From: an uncultured Lachnospiraceae bacterium
Lineage (GTDB): Bacteria > Bacillota > Clostridia > Lachnospirales > Lachnospiraceae
DNA: 5,233 bases
Assembly (NCBI GenBank): GCA_946413945.1
Contig: CAMKMR010000148.1
Span: 1 to 5,233 of the forward strand
Reading direction: 5' to 3'
Numbering within the stretch: the stretch's first letter is position 1; each line of letters begins with the position of its first letter. Shown here one piece after another: positions 1-5,233 of the stretch. A program made the translations under genes and the position numbers. Under the pieces are notes generated by a model. The model ran no database searches and was not told where the DNA came from. It saw only the letters and a program-made list of their open reading frames with translations.

Positions 1-26
1 TTCGTGAAAGGAAGGAAAAAGAGTAG
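1..26 (+). CDS. der: C-terminal end of an upstream gene, probably GTPase Der (EngA), partial
   Basis: Only the last seven full codons and the stop are in the window. Read in the frame that ends at the TAG at 24-26, they give R-E-R-K-E-K-E. Clostridial Der proteins commonly end in a hydrophobic residue followed by R-E-R-K, and der lies directly upstream of plsY and gpsA in many Clostridia, so both the tail and the position fit. Der is a double-GTPase-domain protein needed for 50S ribosomal subunit maturation. The stop TAG shares its G with the GTG start of plsY, which suggests translational coupling. The call rests on a very short peptide and gene order, so a different gene is possible. Confidence 0.6.
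7..15 (+). promoter_or_regulatory. Ribosome binding site for plsY
   Basis: The purine-rich AAAGGAAGG ends 10 bases before the GTG at position 26. It supports that GTG as the start, since no other ATG, GTG or TTG occurs in frame before the first membrane segment. It lies inside the last codons of the upstream gene. Confidence 0.6.
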
Positions 27-721
27 TGGGAAGCTCGGTAGTTATTAGGATCATTTGTTTAGTTGTTGGTTACTGTTTTGGCCTTATAGAAACAGGCGTT
101 ATCTATGGGAAGGCTAAAGGTGTTGATATAAGAAAGTATGGCAGCGGTAATACAGGTACTACAAATGCTTTGAGAGTTCTTGGGGCTAAGGCCGGTCTTA
201 TAGTGCTTTTAGGAGATTTCCTTAAATCATTTCTGCCTTGTTTTGTTGTAACACTTATATTTAAGCATATGGATGTTTATTGTGATATCTATCAGCTTTT
301 TGTACTTTATGCAGGCCTTGGAGCAGTGCTTGGACATAATTTCCCATTTTATCTTGGCTTCAAGGGTGGAAAGGGTGTTGCTACAACGGCCGGTACAATA
401 GTAGGTTTACTTGAAGGCTGGATAATACTGATACTTCTTATCTTATTTGTTGCAGTTGTTGCATTAACAAGATATGTATCACTTGGTTCTATACTTCTTA
501 TGATCGAGCTTACAATACTTTATATAATCTTTGCATTTAAGGGCTGGCTTTGTTTTGGAGCTGCCGTAAGTCCATTTGTACATGAAGCTATGATAGAAAG
601 TATCATACTGATAATAATCTTTGCGTCTATCTGCATTATAAGACACAGGGAAAATATCAAGAGACTCCTTAAACATGAGGAAAGAAAACTTAGTTTCCAT
701 AAGAAGGGAGAATTAAAATAA
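26..721 (+). CDS. plsY: Acyl-phosphate:glycerol-3-phosphate acyltransferase PlsY
   Basis: PlsY is an integral membrane enzyme that transfers an acyl group from acyl-phosphate (made by PlsX) to position 1 of sn-glycerol-3-phosphate, giving lysophosphatidate, the first committed phospholipid precursor. The 231-residue product shows the family motifs in order: GSGNTGTTNALR at residues 39-50, GHNFPFYLGFKGGKG at 103-117 (the glycine-rich phosphate-binding loop), and RYVSLGS at 149-155. It ends with the usual basic tail RHRENIKRLL at 206-215. Hydrophobic segments near residues 4-27, 56-79, 88-102, 132-147, 151-172 and 190-205 fit a polytopic protein. The start is GTG. At 231 residues it is slightly longer than the common length of about 190-220, mainly through the charged C-terminal extension. 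The stop TAA shares one base with the gpsA ATG, and GpsA supplies its substrate. Identification is firm. Confidence 0.96.
   Translation: MGSSVVIRIICLVVGYCFGLIETGVIYGKAKGVDIRKYGSGNTGTTNALRVLGAKAGLIVLLGDFLKSFLPCFVVTLIFKHMDVYCDIYQLFVLYAGLGAVLGHNFPFYLGFKGGKGVATTAGTIVGLLEGWIILILLILFVAVVALTRYVSLGSILLMIELTILYIIFAFKGWLCFGAAVSPFVHEAMIESIILIIIFASICIIRHRENIKRLLKHEERKLSFHKKGELK
704..710 (+). promoter_or_regulatory. Ribosome binding site for gpsA
   Basis: AAGGGAG lies within the last codons of plsY, 10 bases before the gpsA ATG at 721. Because the plsY stop and the gpsA start overlap as TAATG, initiation here is probably helped by ribosomes finishing plsY. Confidence 0.65.
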
Positions 722-1728
722 TGAATATTACAATACTTGGTGCTGGTAGCTGGGGAACAGCTATAGCAAAATTACTTTCATTAAATGAACATAAAGTTAC
801 TGTCTGGTCTATAGATCCACAGGAAGTAGCTATGCTTAATGAGTACTGCGAACAGAAAGTTAAGCTTCCTGGAGTAATCCTTCCTGGTACAGTCAGCTTT
901 ACAAATGATGCTGAGTCGGCTCTTAGCGATGCTGAGTTAGTCGTAATGGCAGTCCCATCGCCATTTGTAAGATCGACAGCAAAGTCAGTTTCTAAATTCA
1001 TAAAAGAAGATCAGATAATTGTAAGTGTTTCTAAGGGTATTGAAGAGAGCACACTTATGAGATTATCTGAAGTTATAAAAGATGAAATCCCACAGTGCAA
1101 GATTGCAGCTTTAAGCGGACCTAGCCATGCTGAAGAAGTAGGTAAAATGGTACCAACAGCTGTAGTTGTTGGCTGTGAGAGTAAAGAGATCGCTGTTAAG
1201 ATCCAGGATGCATTTATGGCAGATTTCTTCAGAGTATATATCAGCCCTGATATTATGGGAATCGAACTTGGTGGTTCTCTTAAAAATGTCATTGCCCTTG
1301 CAGCGGGTATTGCTGATGGACTTGGTTGTGGTGATAATACTAAGGCAGCTCTTATCACAAGAGGTATTGTAGAGATCACTGAACTTGGTACAGCTATGGG
1401 CGGACATAGAAGAACATTCAGTGGACTTTCTGGTATAGGAGATCTTATCGTTACATGTGCATCAAAACACAGCCGTAATTTAAGAGCAGGTACTCTTATT
1501 GGTAAGGGTATGAAATATCATGAAGCAATGGACGAAGTAAAGCAGATAGTAGAGGGCGTTTATTCTGCAAAGGCTGCCCTTCAACTTTCAAAGAAGTATG
1601 GTGTCAGCATGCCTATTGTTGAAGCAGTTAACAGAGTGCTTTTTGAAGATCTTCCAGCAAGAGAAGCATTAGAGCTTCTTCTCACAAGAGATAAGAAAGC
1701 AGAGATCACTGATCTTGAATGGAAGTAG
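721..1728 (+). CDS. gpsA: NAD(P)-dependent glycerol-3-phosphate dehydrogenase GpsA
   Basis: GpsA is a soluble cytoplasmic enzyme that reduces dihydroxyacetone phosphate to sn-glycerol-3-phosphate, the backbone for phospholipids and the co-substrate of PlsY. The 335-residue product has the normal family length. The N-terminal Rossmann fold opens with GAGSWGTA at residues 7-14, the dinucleotide-binding loop. SVSKGIE at 102-108 carries the conserved Lys105, and LSGPSHAEEV at 131-140 is a family signature. The C-terminal helical domain begins near ELGGSLKNV at 182-190, with catalytic Lys188. GDNTKAALITRG at 204-215 and SGIGDL at 237-242 with Asp241 follow, then the Ser-Arg-Asn at 252-254 that contacts substrate. 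No expected residue is missing. The ATG is preceded by a good ribosome binding site and overlaps the plsY stop by one base. A 51-base gap follows before the next gene. Confidence 0.97.
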   Translation: MNITILGAGSWGTAIAKLLSLNEHKVTVWSIDPQEVAMLNEYCEQKVKLPGVILPGTVSFTNDAESALSDAELVVMAVPSPFVRSTAKSVSKFIKEDQIIVSVSKGIEESTLMRLSEVIKDEIPQCKIAALSGPSHAEEVGKMVPTAVVVGCESKEIAVKIQDAFMADFFRVYISPDIMGIELGGSLKNVIALAAGIADGLGCGDNTKAALITRGIVEITELGTAMGGHRRTFSGLSGIGDLIVTCASKHSRNLRAGTLIGKGMKYHEAMDEVKQIVEGVYSAKAALQLSKKYGVSMPIVEAVNRVLFEDLPAREALELLLTRDKKAEITDLEWK

Positions 1729-1778
1729 AAAAAAACTGGATAGAAAAACTCGATAAATTAGAACGGGGATGGATATAA
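1719..1778 (+). other. Possible 19-codon leader ORF between gpsA and the SGNH gene
   Basis: An ATG at 1719 overlaps the last ten bases of gpsA in another frame. It opens 19 codons (MEVEKNWIEKLDKLERGWI) ending in TAA at 1776-1778, one base before the TTG start of the next gene. The peptide is charged and has three tryptophans. No Shine-Dalgarno sequence is visible before this ATG, so if translated it would depend on ribosomes ending gpsA. It fills the whole intergenic gap and stops exactly where the next gene starts, which could serve to couple translation. It may equally be chance, because short open frames of this size are common. Confidence 0.2.
1765..1772 (+). promoter_or_regulatory. Ribosome binding site deciding the TTG start of the SGNH hydrolase gene
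   Basis: GGGGATGG lies seven bases before the TTG at 1780. The frame is closed upstream by a TAG at 1759-1761, with no ATG or GTG between. The next in-frame ATG (1804, residue 9) has no purine-rich sequence before it and would cut into the membrane segment. TTG is therefore the better start, with moderate confidence because the site is not a perfect match. Confidence 0.5.
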
Positions 1779-1779
1779 T

Positions 1780-2895
1780 TTGAGTTCAGATAATAAATAT
1801 GCAATGAAAGTCCTTTTTTCTACTTTCATTGTTTTTAGTGTTGCATTTTTTATATTTTATACTTTAAAGCTTGGTCATTCCAAGTCAAAAAATCCTAAAA
1901 AAAATGAATACTCAGTTATAGATAATAGAGAACAATATGAGCAGGAAATTCAGGATCTTGCTTGTGTTGAGGAAGAAGTCCGTAATCAGATTCTTTTAAA
2001 TTATGGTATGAGTGGAGATGAATTATCAGATCGTTTTGGAACTGATAAGCCTATAGAATATGATCCCGACGAAAATACTGGCGAAGAAGGAAATAAGGAG
2101 TCTGTTACTGAAAAAACGGCTTCTTCTAATGAAACTTTGGCTGAAAATAAAACAGAAAAAGAGACCAAAACTAAAGAAGAACTATTAAATGAATTGTATA
2201 AAGATGATCCTGTTGATGATGGAACAAGTCTTCCTAGCCTTGCAACTATAAAGTTTAAAGATAGTTATGATATGTATCGCTATGAAAGAGATTATACAAA
2301 GGCTGACGATAATTATTTTGACAGATCTGTTTTTATCGGAGATTCAAGAACTGAAGGACTCTCTCTTTTTGGTGATCAGGCTAATATGAATGTATTTGCT
2401 TATAAAGGTCTTACTGTAGCTGACTTAGAGACAGAAAAAGTAGTAAATATAGATGGTACTATGATGACCGTTTATGAAGCTGTTGTTTCAACTGATTATG
2501 ACAATTATTATATACAGTTCGGTATAAATGAGATTGGCTGGGCTTATGTGGATGTCTTTACTGATGATGTAAGCCGGCTTGTAGATCTTATATATGCTCA
2601 TAAGCCGAATGCCATGGTATATATTTCAAGTGTTGCACCCGTTACAAAATCTGTATCGGATGCTGATAAGCAGGTTTTCAATATTAACAATATTAAAAAG
2701 TTTAATGATGCTTTGTTTAATATGTGCCACGATCGTGGAGATGTGATCTATCTTGATGAAGGAGCATCAGTAGCGACAGTTGATGGTTATTTACCAGAGG
2801 GGCATACAACAGATGGAAAGCATTATGATGCAGATCTTGCGAAGAGAATGCTTAGATATATCAGAACTCATAAATATAAAAGGAAAGCAGATTAA
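1780..2895 (+). CDS. Membrane-anchored SGNH/GDSL-family hydrolase with acidic linker
   Basis: The 371-residue product has three parts. A single hydrophobic segment at about residues 11-30 would act as an uncleaved signal anchor; no lipoprotein Cys box is seen. A hydrophilic stretch from about 31 to 175 follows, with a Glu/Gln-rich probably helical part near 45-72 and a Glu/Lys/Thr/Asn-rich, likely disordered part near 88-147. The C-terminal domain, about 178-362, is SGNH-like: FIGDSRTEG at 185-193 with nucleophile Ser189 (block I), Gly210 in YKGLTV (block II), QFGINEIG at 246-253 with Asn250 (block III), and DGKHY at 345-349 with Asp345 and His348 (block V). All four block residues are present, so it is probably active as an esterase or acyltransferase. 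Such domains in Firmicutes often act on acyl or acetyl groups of envelope polymers, but the substrate here is unknown. It starts with TTG, and its stop shares one base with scpA, linking it to the condensin genes. Confidence 0.82.
   Translation: MSSDNKYAMKVLFSTFIVFSVAFFIFYTLKLGHSKSKNPKKNEYSVIDNREQYEQEIQDLACVEEEVRNQILLNYGMSGDELSDRFGTDKPIEYDPDENTGEEGNKESVTEKTASSNETLAENKTEKETKTKEELLNELYKDDPVDDGTSLPSLATIKFKDSYDMYRYERDYTKADDNYFDRSVFIGDSRTEGLSLFGDQANMNVFAYKGLTVADLETEKVVNIDGTMMTVYEAVVSTDYDNYYIQFGINEIGWAYVDVFTDDVSRLVDLIYAHKPNAMVYISSVAPVTKSVSDADKQVFNINNIKKFNDALFNMCHDRGDVIYLDEGASVATVDGYLPEGHTTDGKHYDADLAKRMLRYIRTHKYKRKAD
2878..2884 (+). promoter_or_regulatory. Ribosome binding site for scpA
   Basis: AAAAGGA in the last codons of the SGNH gene lies 10 bases before the ATG at 2895. 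That ATG overlaps the preceding stop as TAATG. Confidence 0.55.
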
Positions 2896-3650
2896 TGGCT
2901 AAATCAGAATTAGACATTAAGTTGAATGATTTTGAAGGTCCTTTAGACCTTCTTCTTCATCTTATAGATAAAAATAAATTTAATATCTTTGATATTCCTA
3001 TTGTAGAGATAACAGATCAGTATATGGCTTATATTGATTCCATGGAAACAGAAGATATGGATATCATGAGTGATTTCCTTGTAATGGCGGCTGAACTTAT
3101 CGCTATTAAATCTAAAATGTTACTTCCTAAGGAAGAAGAGCATAAGGAAGAGGACGAGGAAGATCCTAGAGCTGAACTTGTTAAAGCTCTGCTCGAATAT
3201 AAAGTATATAAATATGCTTCTTATGAATTAAAAGATATGGAGATAGACGCCTCTAAATCCTTTTACGGTCATGAGTCTATTCCAAAAGAAGTAAAAAATT
3301 ACGAAGAACCTGTAGATCCTATGGATGTTGTAGGAGATGTCACTTTGGCAAAATTAAGCGAAGTATTTAAGACGCTTATGAGAAGAGAAACAGACAGGGT
3401 GGATCCGGTAAGAAGTAAGTTTGGTACCATTTCTAGAGATGAGATTAAGATAGAAGACAGGATGATAGAGATAAGAAATGATATCAAGGGCCTTAAAAGT
3501 ATTAATTTTAAGACACTTCTTGGAAGACATCATGGAAAGATAAATATCATAGTATCATTTATGGCTGTACTTGAGCTTATGAAAACAGGCTTTATAACAG
3601 TAAGACAGGATGATATATTCGGCGATATTGTAATAGATTCACTTGAGTAG
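2895..3650 (+). CDS. scpA: Segregation and condensation protein A (ScpA, kleisin)
   Basis: ScpA is the kleisin that bridges the two Smc heads in the bacterial Smc-ScpAB condensin, which compacts and segregates replicated chromosomes. The 251-residue product has the usual family length. The N-terminal signature FEGPLDLLLHLI (residues 13-24) is followed by DIPIVEITDQYMAYI (33-47) and the helix FLVMAAELIAIKSKMLLP (61-78), which belong to the region that binds the Smc neck. A very acidic spacer (79-91) follows, then a charged middle helical region with ALLEYKVYK at 98-106. This middle region is where ScpB dimers bind. The C-terminal winged-helix domain (about 183-251) contains SFMAVLELMKTG at 221-232 and ends in DIFGDIVI at 240-247; it caps the Smc head. 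It starts one base before the end of the SGNH gene and is followed after seven bases by scpB. Nothing is truncated. Confidence 0.96.
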   Translation: MAKSELDIKLNDFEGPLDLLLHLIDKNKFNIFDIPIVEITDQYMAYIDSMETEDMDIMSDFLVMAAELIAIKSKMLLPKEEEHKEEDEEDPRAELVKALLEYKVYKYASYELKDMEIDASKSFYGHESIPKEVKNYEEPVDPMDVVGDVTLAKLSEVFKTLMRRETDRVDPVRSKFGTISRDEIKIEDRMIEIRNDIKGLKSINFKTLLGRHHGKINIIVSFMAVLELMKTGFITVRQDDIFGDIVIDSLE

Positions 3651-3653
3651 GTG
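3649..3653 (+). promoter_or_regulatory. Ribosome binding site that sets the scpB start
   Basis: AGGTG, complementary to the anti-Shine-Dalgarno 3' end (CACCU), sits four bases before the ATG at 3658. The spacing suits this ATG. A TTG 15 bases upstream (3643), in frame and inside scpA, has no comparable site at a useful distance and would add five residues not typical of ScpB. Confidence 0.65.
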
Positions 3654-3657
3654 TAAA

Positions 3658-4239
3658 ATGAGAGAAGATAAAAATCAATATGCAGCAATAGAAGCTATCC
3701 TTTTTGCTGCCGGGGATACAGTTACATTGGAACAATTATCGAGTGCATTAGAACTTGATAAGGAAGAAGTAAAACAGCTTGTTTTTGAGCTGTCAAAAAA
3801 ATATGAAGACGAAGACAGAGGTATCAGGATAGTTGACTTTGATAATGGAATGAGATATCAGCTTTGTACAAAAACTGATTATTATGAAGAGCTTATAAGG
3901 CTTGTGAATGTTCCTAAGTCACATTCGCTTACAGATGTTCTTTTGGAGACTCTTTCTATAGTGGCTTATAAACAGCCGGTTACAAGAGTTGAGATAGAAA
4001 AGATAAGAGGCGTATCATCCGCACATGCTGTAAATAAGCTGGTGGAGTATAATCTTATAACTGAAGTTGGAAGACTTGATGCGCCAGGTCATCCCATCCT
4101 TTTTGGAACAACAGATGATTTCCTTAGATGCTTTGGAATCTCATCTATGGATGATCTGCCTGATATAGATCCTCAGAAGATGGCAGACTTTAAGAAGGAA
4201 GCCGAAGAGGAAGCAGGAGTAGTTAGTGTGGAAGTATGA
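3658..4239 (+). CDS. scpB: Segregation and condensation protein B (ScpB)
   Basis: ScpB is a dimeric winged-helix protein that binds the middle of ScpA and regulates Smc ATPase and ring state in the Smc-ScpAB condensin. From the ATG at 3658 the product is 193 residues, normal for the family. The N-terminal winged helix opens with AAIEAILFAAGD (residues 9-20), the usual ScpB beginning. The second winged helix carries the family signature: LLETLSIVAYKQPVTR (95-110), EIEKIRGV (112-119), and GHPILFGTTDDFLRCFG (144-160), where relatives usually have GRPILYGTT and an aromatic in place of Cys158. The C-terminal tail (about 166-193) is acidic and probably flexible. An upstream in-frame TTG at 3643 is rejected on ribosome-binding grounds. 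It follows scpA after seven bases, consistent with coupled synthesis of complex partners. Confidence 0.95.
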   Translation: MREDKNQYAAIEAILFAAGDTVTLEQLSSALELDKEEVKQLVFELSKKYEDEDRGIRIVDFDNGMRYQLCTKTDYYEELIRLVNVPKSHSLTDVLLETLSIVAYKQPVTRVEIEKIRGVSSAHAVNKLVEYNLITEVGRLDAPGHPILFGTTDDFLRCFGISSMDDLPDIDPQKMADFKKEAEEEAGVVSVEV

Positions 4240-4315
4240 TCAGATCAAGGTTTTAAAAAAGCAGGGCATGCATAGACTAATGATTGATCAAATGTGAAGT
4301 TTAGTAGGGAGTTTT
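4240..4315 (+). other. 76-base gap between scpB and rnhA, no firm signal
   Basis: This is the longest non-coding stretch in the window. It is A+T-rich and includes TTTTAAAAAA at 4251-4260 and the small palindromes GCATGC and TTGATCAA. No GC-rich hairpin followed by a T run is present, so there is no intrinsic terminator. No pair of -35 and -10 boxes is convincing. A seven-codon open frame begins at the ATG at 4236, overlapping the scpB stop as ATGA (M-I-R-S-R-F, stop), and a nine-codon one begins at 4268. Both are too short to call genes. Confidence 0.4.
4306..4311 (+). promoter_or_regulatory. Ribosome binding site for rnhA
   Basis: AGGGAG lies four bases before the ATG at 4316. The spacing is on the short side but the match is good, and the protein motif begins almost at once after this ATG, which supports the start. 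Confidence 0.6.
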
Positions 4316-4792
4316 ATGGATATTATTCTTTATTCAGATGGGTCTGCAAGGGGAAATCCAAATGGACCGGGGGGATTTGGAACAAGACTGGAATACAGAT
4401 CTCCGGATGGACAATTACATATAAGAGAATTCTCCCAGGGTTATAAGAAAACGACTAATAATCGGATGGAACTTTTGGGAGTTATAATAGGACTTGAAGC
4501 TTTGATAAAACCATGTAATGTCACGATCTATACAGATTCTCAGTATGTCTGCAAGGCCTTTAACGATAACTGGATCGAAGGCTGGATAAAAAAAGGAAGA
4601 CTGTCAGGAAAAACAAATCCTGTAAAGAACAGACATTTATGGCAGAGACTGCTTAAAGCTATGGAAAAACATAATTGTACTTACGTTTGGATCAAAGGAC
4701 ATAATGGCAATCCTGGCAATGAGAGATGCGATGAACTGGCGACTGCAGCTGCTGATTCAGATAAGCTGCTAGAAGATACATTTGGAGATTAA
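4316..4792 (+). CDS. rnhA: Ribonuclease HI (type 1 RNase H)
   Basis: RNase HI cuts the RNA strand of RNA:DNA hybrids, removing R-loops and helping to clear primers. The 158-residue product has the length of the Escherichia coli enzyme (about 155) and the full catalytic set: Asp8 in YSDGSARGNP, Glu52 in NNRMELLG, Asp74 in IYTDSQYV, His129 in IKGHNGNPGNE, and Asp139 in RCDELA. These match E. coli Asp10, Glu48, Asp70, His124 and Asp134. The Trp- and Lys-rich stretch from about 86 to 104 (NWIEGWIKKGRL onward to NPVKN) is the basic protrusion or handle that binds hybrid substrate, so this is the handle-containing E. coli-like type. There is no N-terminal hybrid-binding domain. It follows scpB after 76 bases and precedes the methyltransferase gene by two bases, so it is likely cotranscribed with both. 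Confidence 0.96.
   Translation: MDIILYSDGSARGNPNGPGGFGTRLEYRSPDGQLHIREFSQGYKKTTNNRMELLGVIIGLEALIKPCNVTIYTDSQYVCKAFNDNWIEGWIKKGRLSGKTNPVKNRHLWQRLLKAMEKHNCTYVWIKGHNGNPGNERCDELATAAADSDKLLEDTFGD
4784..4787 (+). promoter_or_regulatory. Ribosome binding site for the homocysteine methyltransferase gene
   Basis: GGAG in the last codons of rnhA lies seven bases before the ATG at 4795, a good spacing that supports this start. Confidence 0.6.
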
Positions 4793-4794
4793 AT

Positions 4795-5233
4795 ATGAAC
4801 AGAGCAGAATTTAGAAATCTTGTCGATTCAGGCATTATCTGTCTTGATGGTGCCACAGGAACAAATCTTATGGAAAAGGGCCTCCCTCTTGGAGTCTGCC
4901 CTGAAAAATGGGTTCTTGAAAACCCGGAAATTCTTATCGATCTGCAGGCTAGATTTATAGAATCTGGTTCTAATATCATTTATGCATCAACATTTACATG
5001 TAACAGAATAAAATTAAAGGAATATCATCTTGAAGATAAGACAGTAGAGATGAATAAGGCTTTAGTAGCTATATCTAAAGAAGCGGTTAAAAGATGCAAC
5101 TATAGAGGCTATGTAGCAGGTGACATGACTATGACCGGAAGGCAGCTTTATCCTATCGGGGATCTTATGTTTGAAGAATTAGTAGATGTCTATAAGGAAC
5201 AGGCAAGTGCCCTTATTGAAGCTGGTGTAGACC
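4795..5233 (+). CDS. metH: Homocysteine S-methyltransferase domain, N-terminal part of a MetH-like methionine synthase, partial
   Basis: The frame stays open from the ATG at 4795 to the window edge, giving 146 residues and an incomplete codon. The product begins a homocysteine-binding TIM barrel: CLDGATGTNLMEKGLP at residues 16-31 (first strand and loop of the family), CPEKWVLENP at 35-44, AGSxD-like ESGSNIIYASTFTCNR at 56-71, and AGDMTMTGRQLYPIG at 108-122. This style matches the cobalamin-dependent methionine synthase family, which transfers a methyl group to homocysteine to make methionine. The zinc-binding cysteines lie further downstream and are outside the window, so activity cannot be judged. 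It also cannot be told whether the full protein carries the pterin, cobalamin and activation domains of MetH or only this domain, as in split or stand-alone methyltransferases. The start lies two bases after the rnhA stop. Confidence 0.88.
   Translation, partial: MNRAEFRNLVDSGIICLDGATGTNLMEKGLPLGVCPEKWVLENPEILIDLQARFIESGSNIIYASTFTCNRIKLKEYHLEDKTVEMNKALVAISKEAVKRCNYRGYVAGDMTMTGRQLYPIGDLMFEELVDVYKEQASALIEAGVD

Noticed and set aside
690..1407. Minus-strand open frames of 98-122 codons opposite gpsA
   Set aside because: They lie opposite a well-conserved gene with all its motifs intact, overlap one another, and show no recognisable protein features or ribosome binding sites. They are shadow frames.
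1804..1806. ATG at residue 9 as an alternative start of the SGNH gene
   Set aside because: No purine-rich site precedes it, while GGGGATGG is well placed for the TTG at 1780.
3643..3657. TTG at 3643 as the scpB start, giving a 198-residue protein
   Set aside because: The AGGTG site at 3649-3653 is correctly spaced for the ATG at 3658, and the five extra residues do not resemble ScpB N-termini.
4237..4291. Inverted pair GATCAA (4243-4248) and TTGATC (4284-4289), plus two TGATCA copies, as a terminator or operator
   Set aside because: The arms are only six bases, do not extend, are A+T-rich and are not followed by a T run. They arise easily from the palindromic GATC core.
4588..4594. A7 followed by GG in rnhA as a programmed frameshift site
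   Set aside because: The zero-frame product is a complete, normal-length RNase HI, the lysines belong to the conserved basic handle, and no stimulatory hairpin is obvious.
4692..4979. Minus-strand 95-codon open frame across the rnhA-metH junction
   Set aside because: It covers the coding sequence of two recognisable plus-strand genes and has no recognisable motif.

Overview
This window is an A+T-rich, entirely plus-strand housekeeping gene cluster. It looks like a low-GC Firmicute of class Clostridia, most likely a Lachnospiraceae-type anaerobe. That assignment is an inference from protein style, codon use, strong Shine-Dalgarno sites and the der-plsY-gpsA order; no rRNA or marker search could be run.

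Layout from left to right: the last codons of an upstream gene that fits der (ribosome-assembly GTPase), plsY (acyl-phosphate:glycerol-3-phosphate acyltransferase), gpsA (NAD(P)-dependent glycerol-3-phosphate dehydrogenase), a membrane-anchored SGNH/GDSL hydrolase with a TTG start, scpA and scpB (the non-SMC subunits of the Smc-ScpAB condensin), rnhA (type 1 RNase HI), and the 5' part of a homocysteine S-methyltransferase gene (metH-like) that runs off the right edge.

The first part is a lipid module. GpsA reduces dihydroxyacetone phosphate to sn-glycerol-3-phosphate, and PlsY acylates that product to lysophosphatidate, so neighbouring genes make consecutive steps of phospholipid synthesis. 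The second part is a chromosome module: ScpA and ScpB join Smc for chromosome compaction and segregation, and RNase HI removes RNA from RNA:DNA hybrids. The SGNH hydrolase sits between the two modules and is the least characterised gene. It probably modifies an acylated or acetylated envelope component, but its substrate cannot be read from the sequence.

Genes are packed tightly. Three junctions share one base between stop and start (der/plsY, plsY/gpsA, SGNH/scpA), and the scpA-scpB and rnhA-metH gaps are 7 and 2 bases. The only gaps of any size are 51 bases (gpsA to SGNH) and 76 bases (scpB to rnhA). Neither holds a convincing terminator or promoter, so the region reads as one long transcription unit. 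I see no mobile element, CRISPR array, RNA gene or clear foreign insertion. No previously undescribed system is evident; the points worth a second look concern the SGNH gene and its leader.
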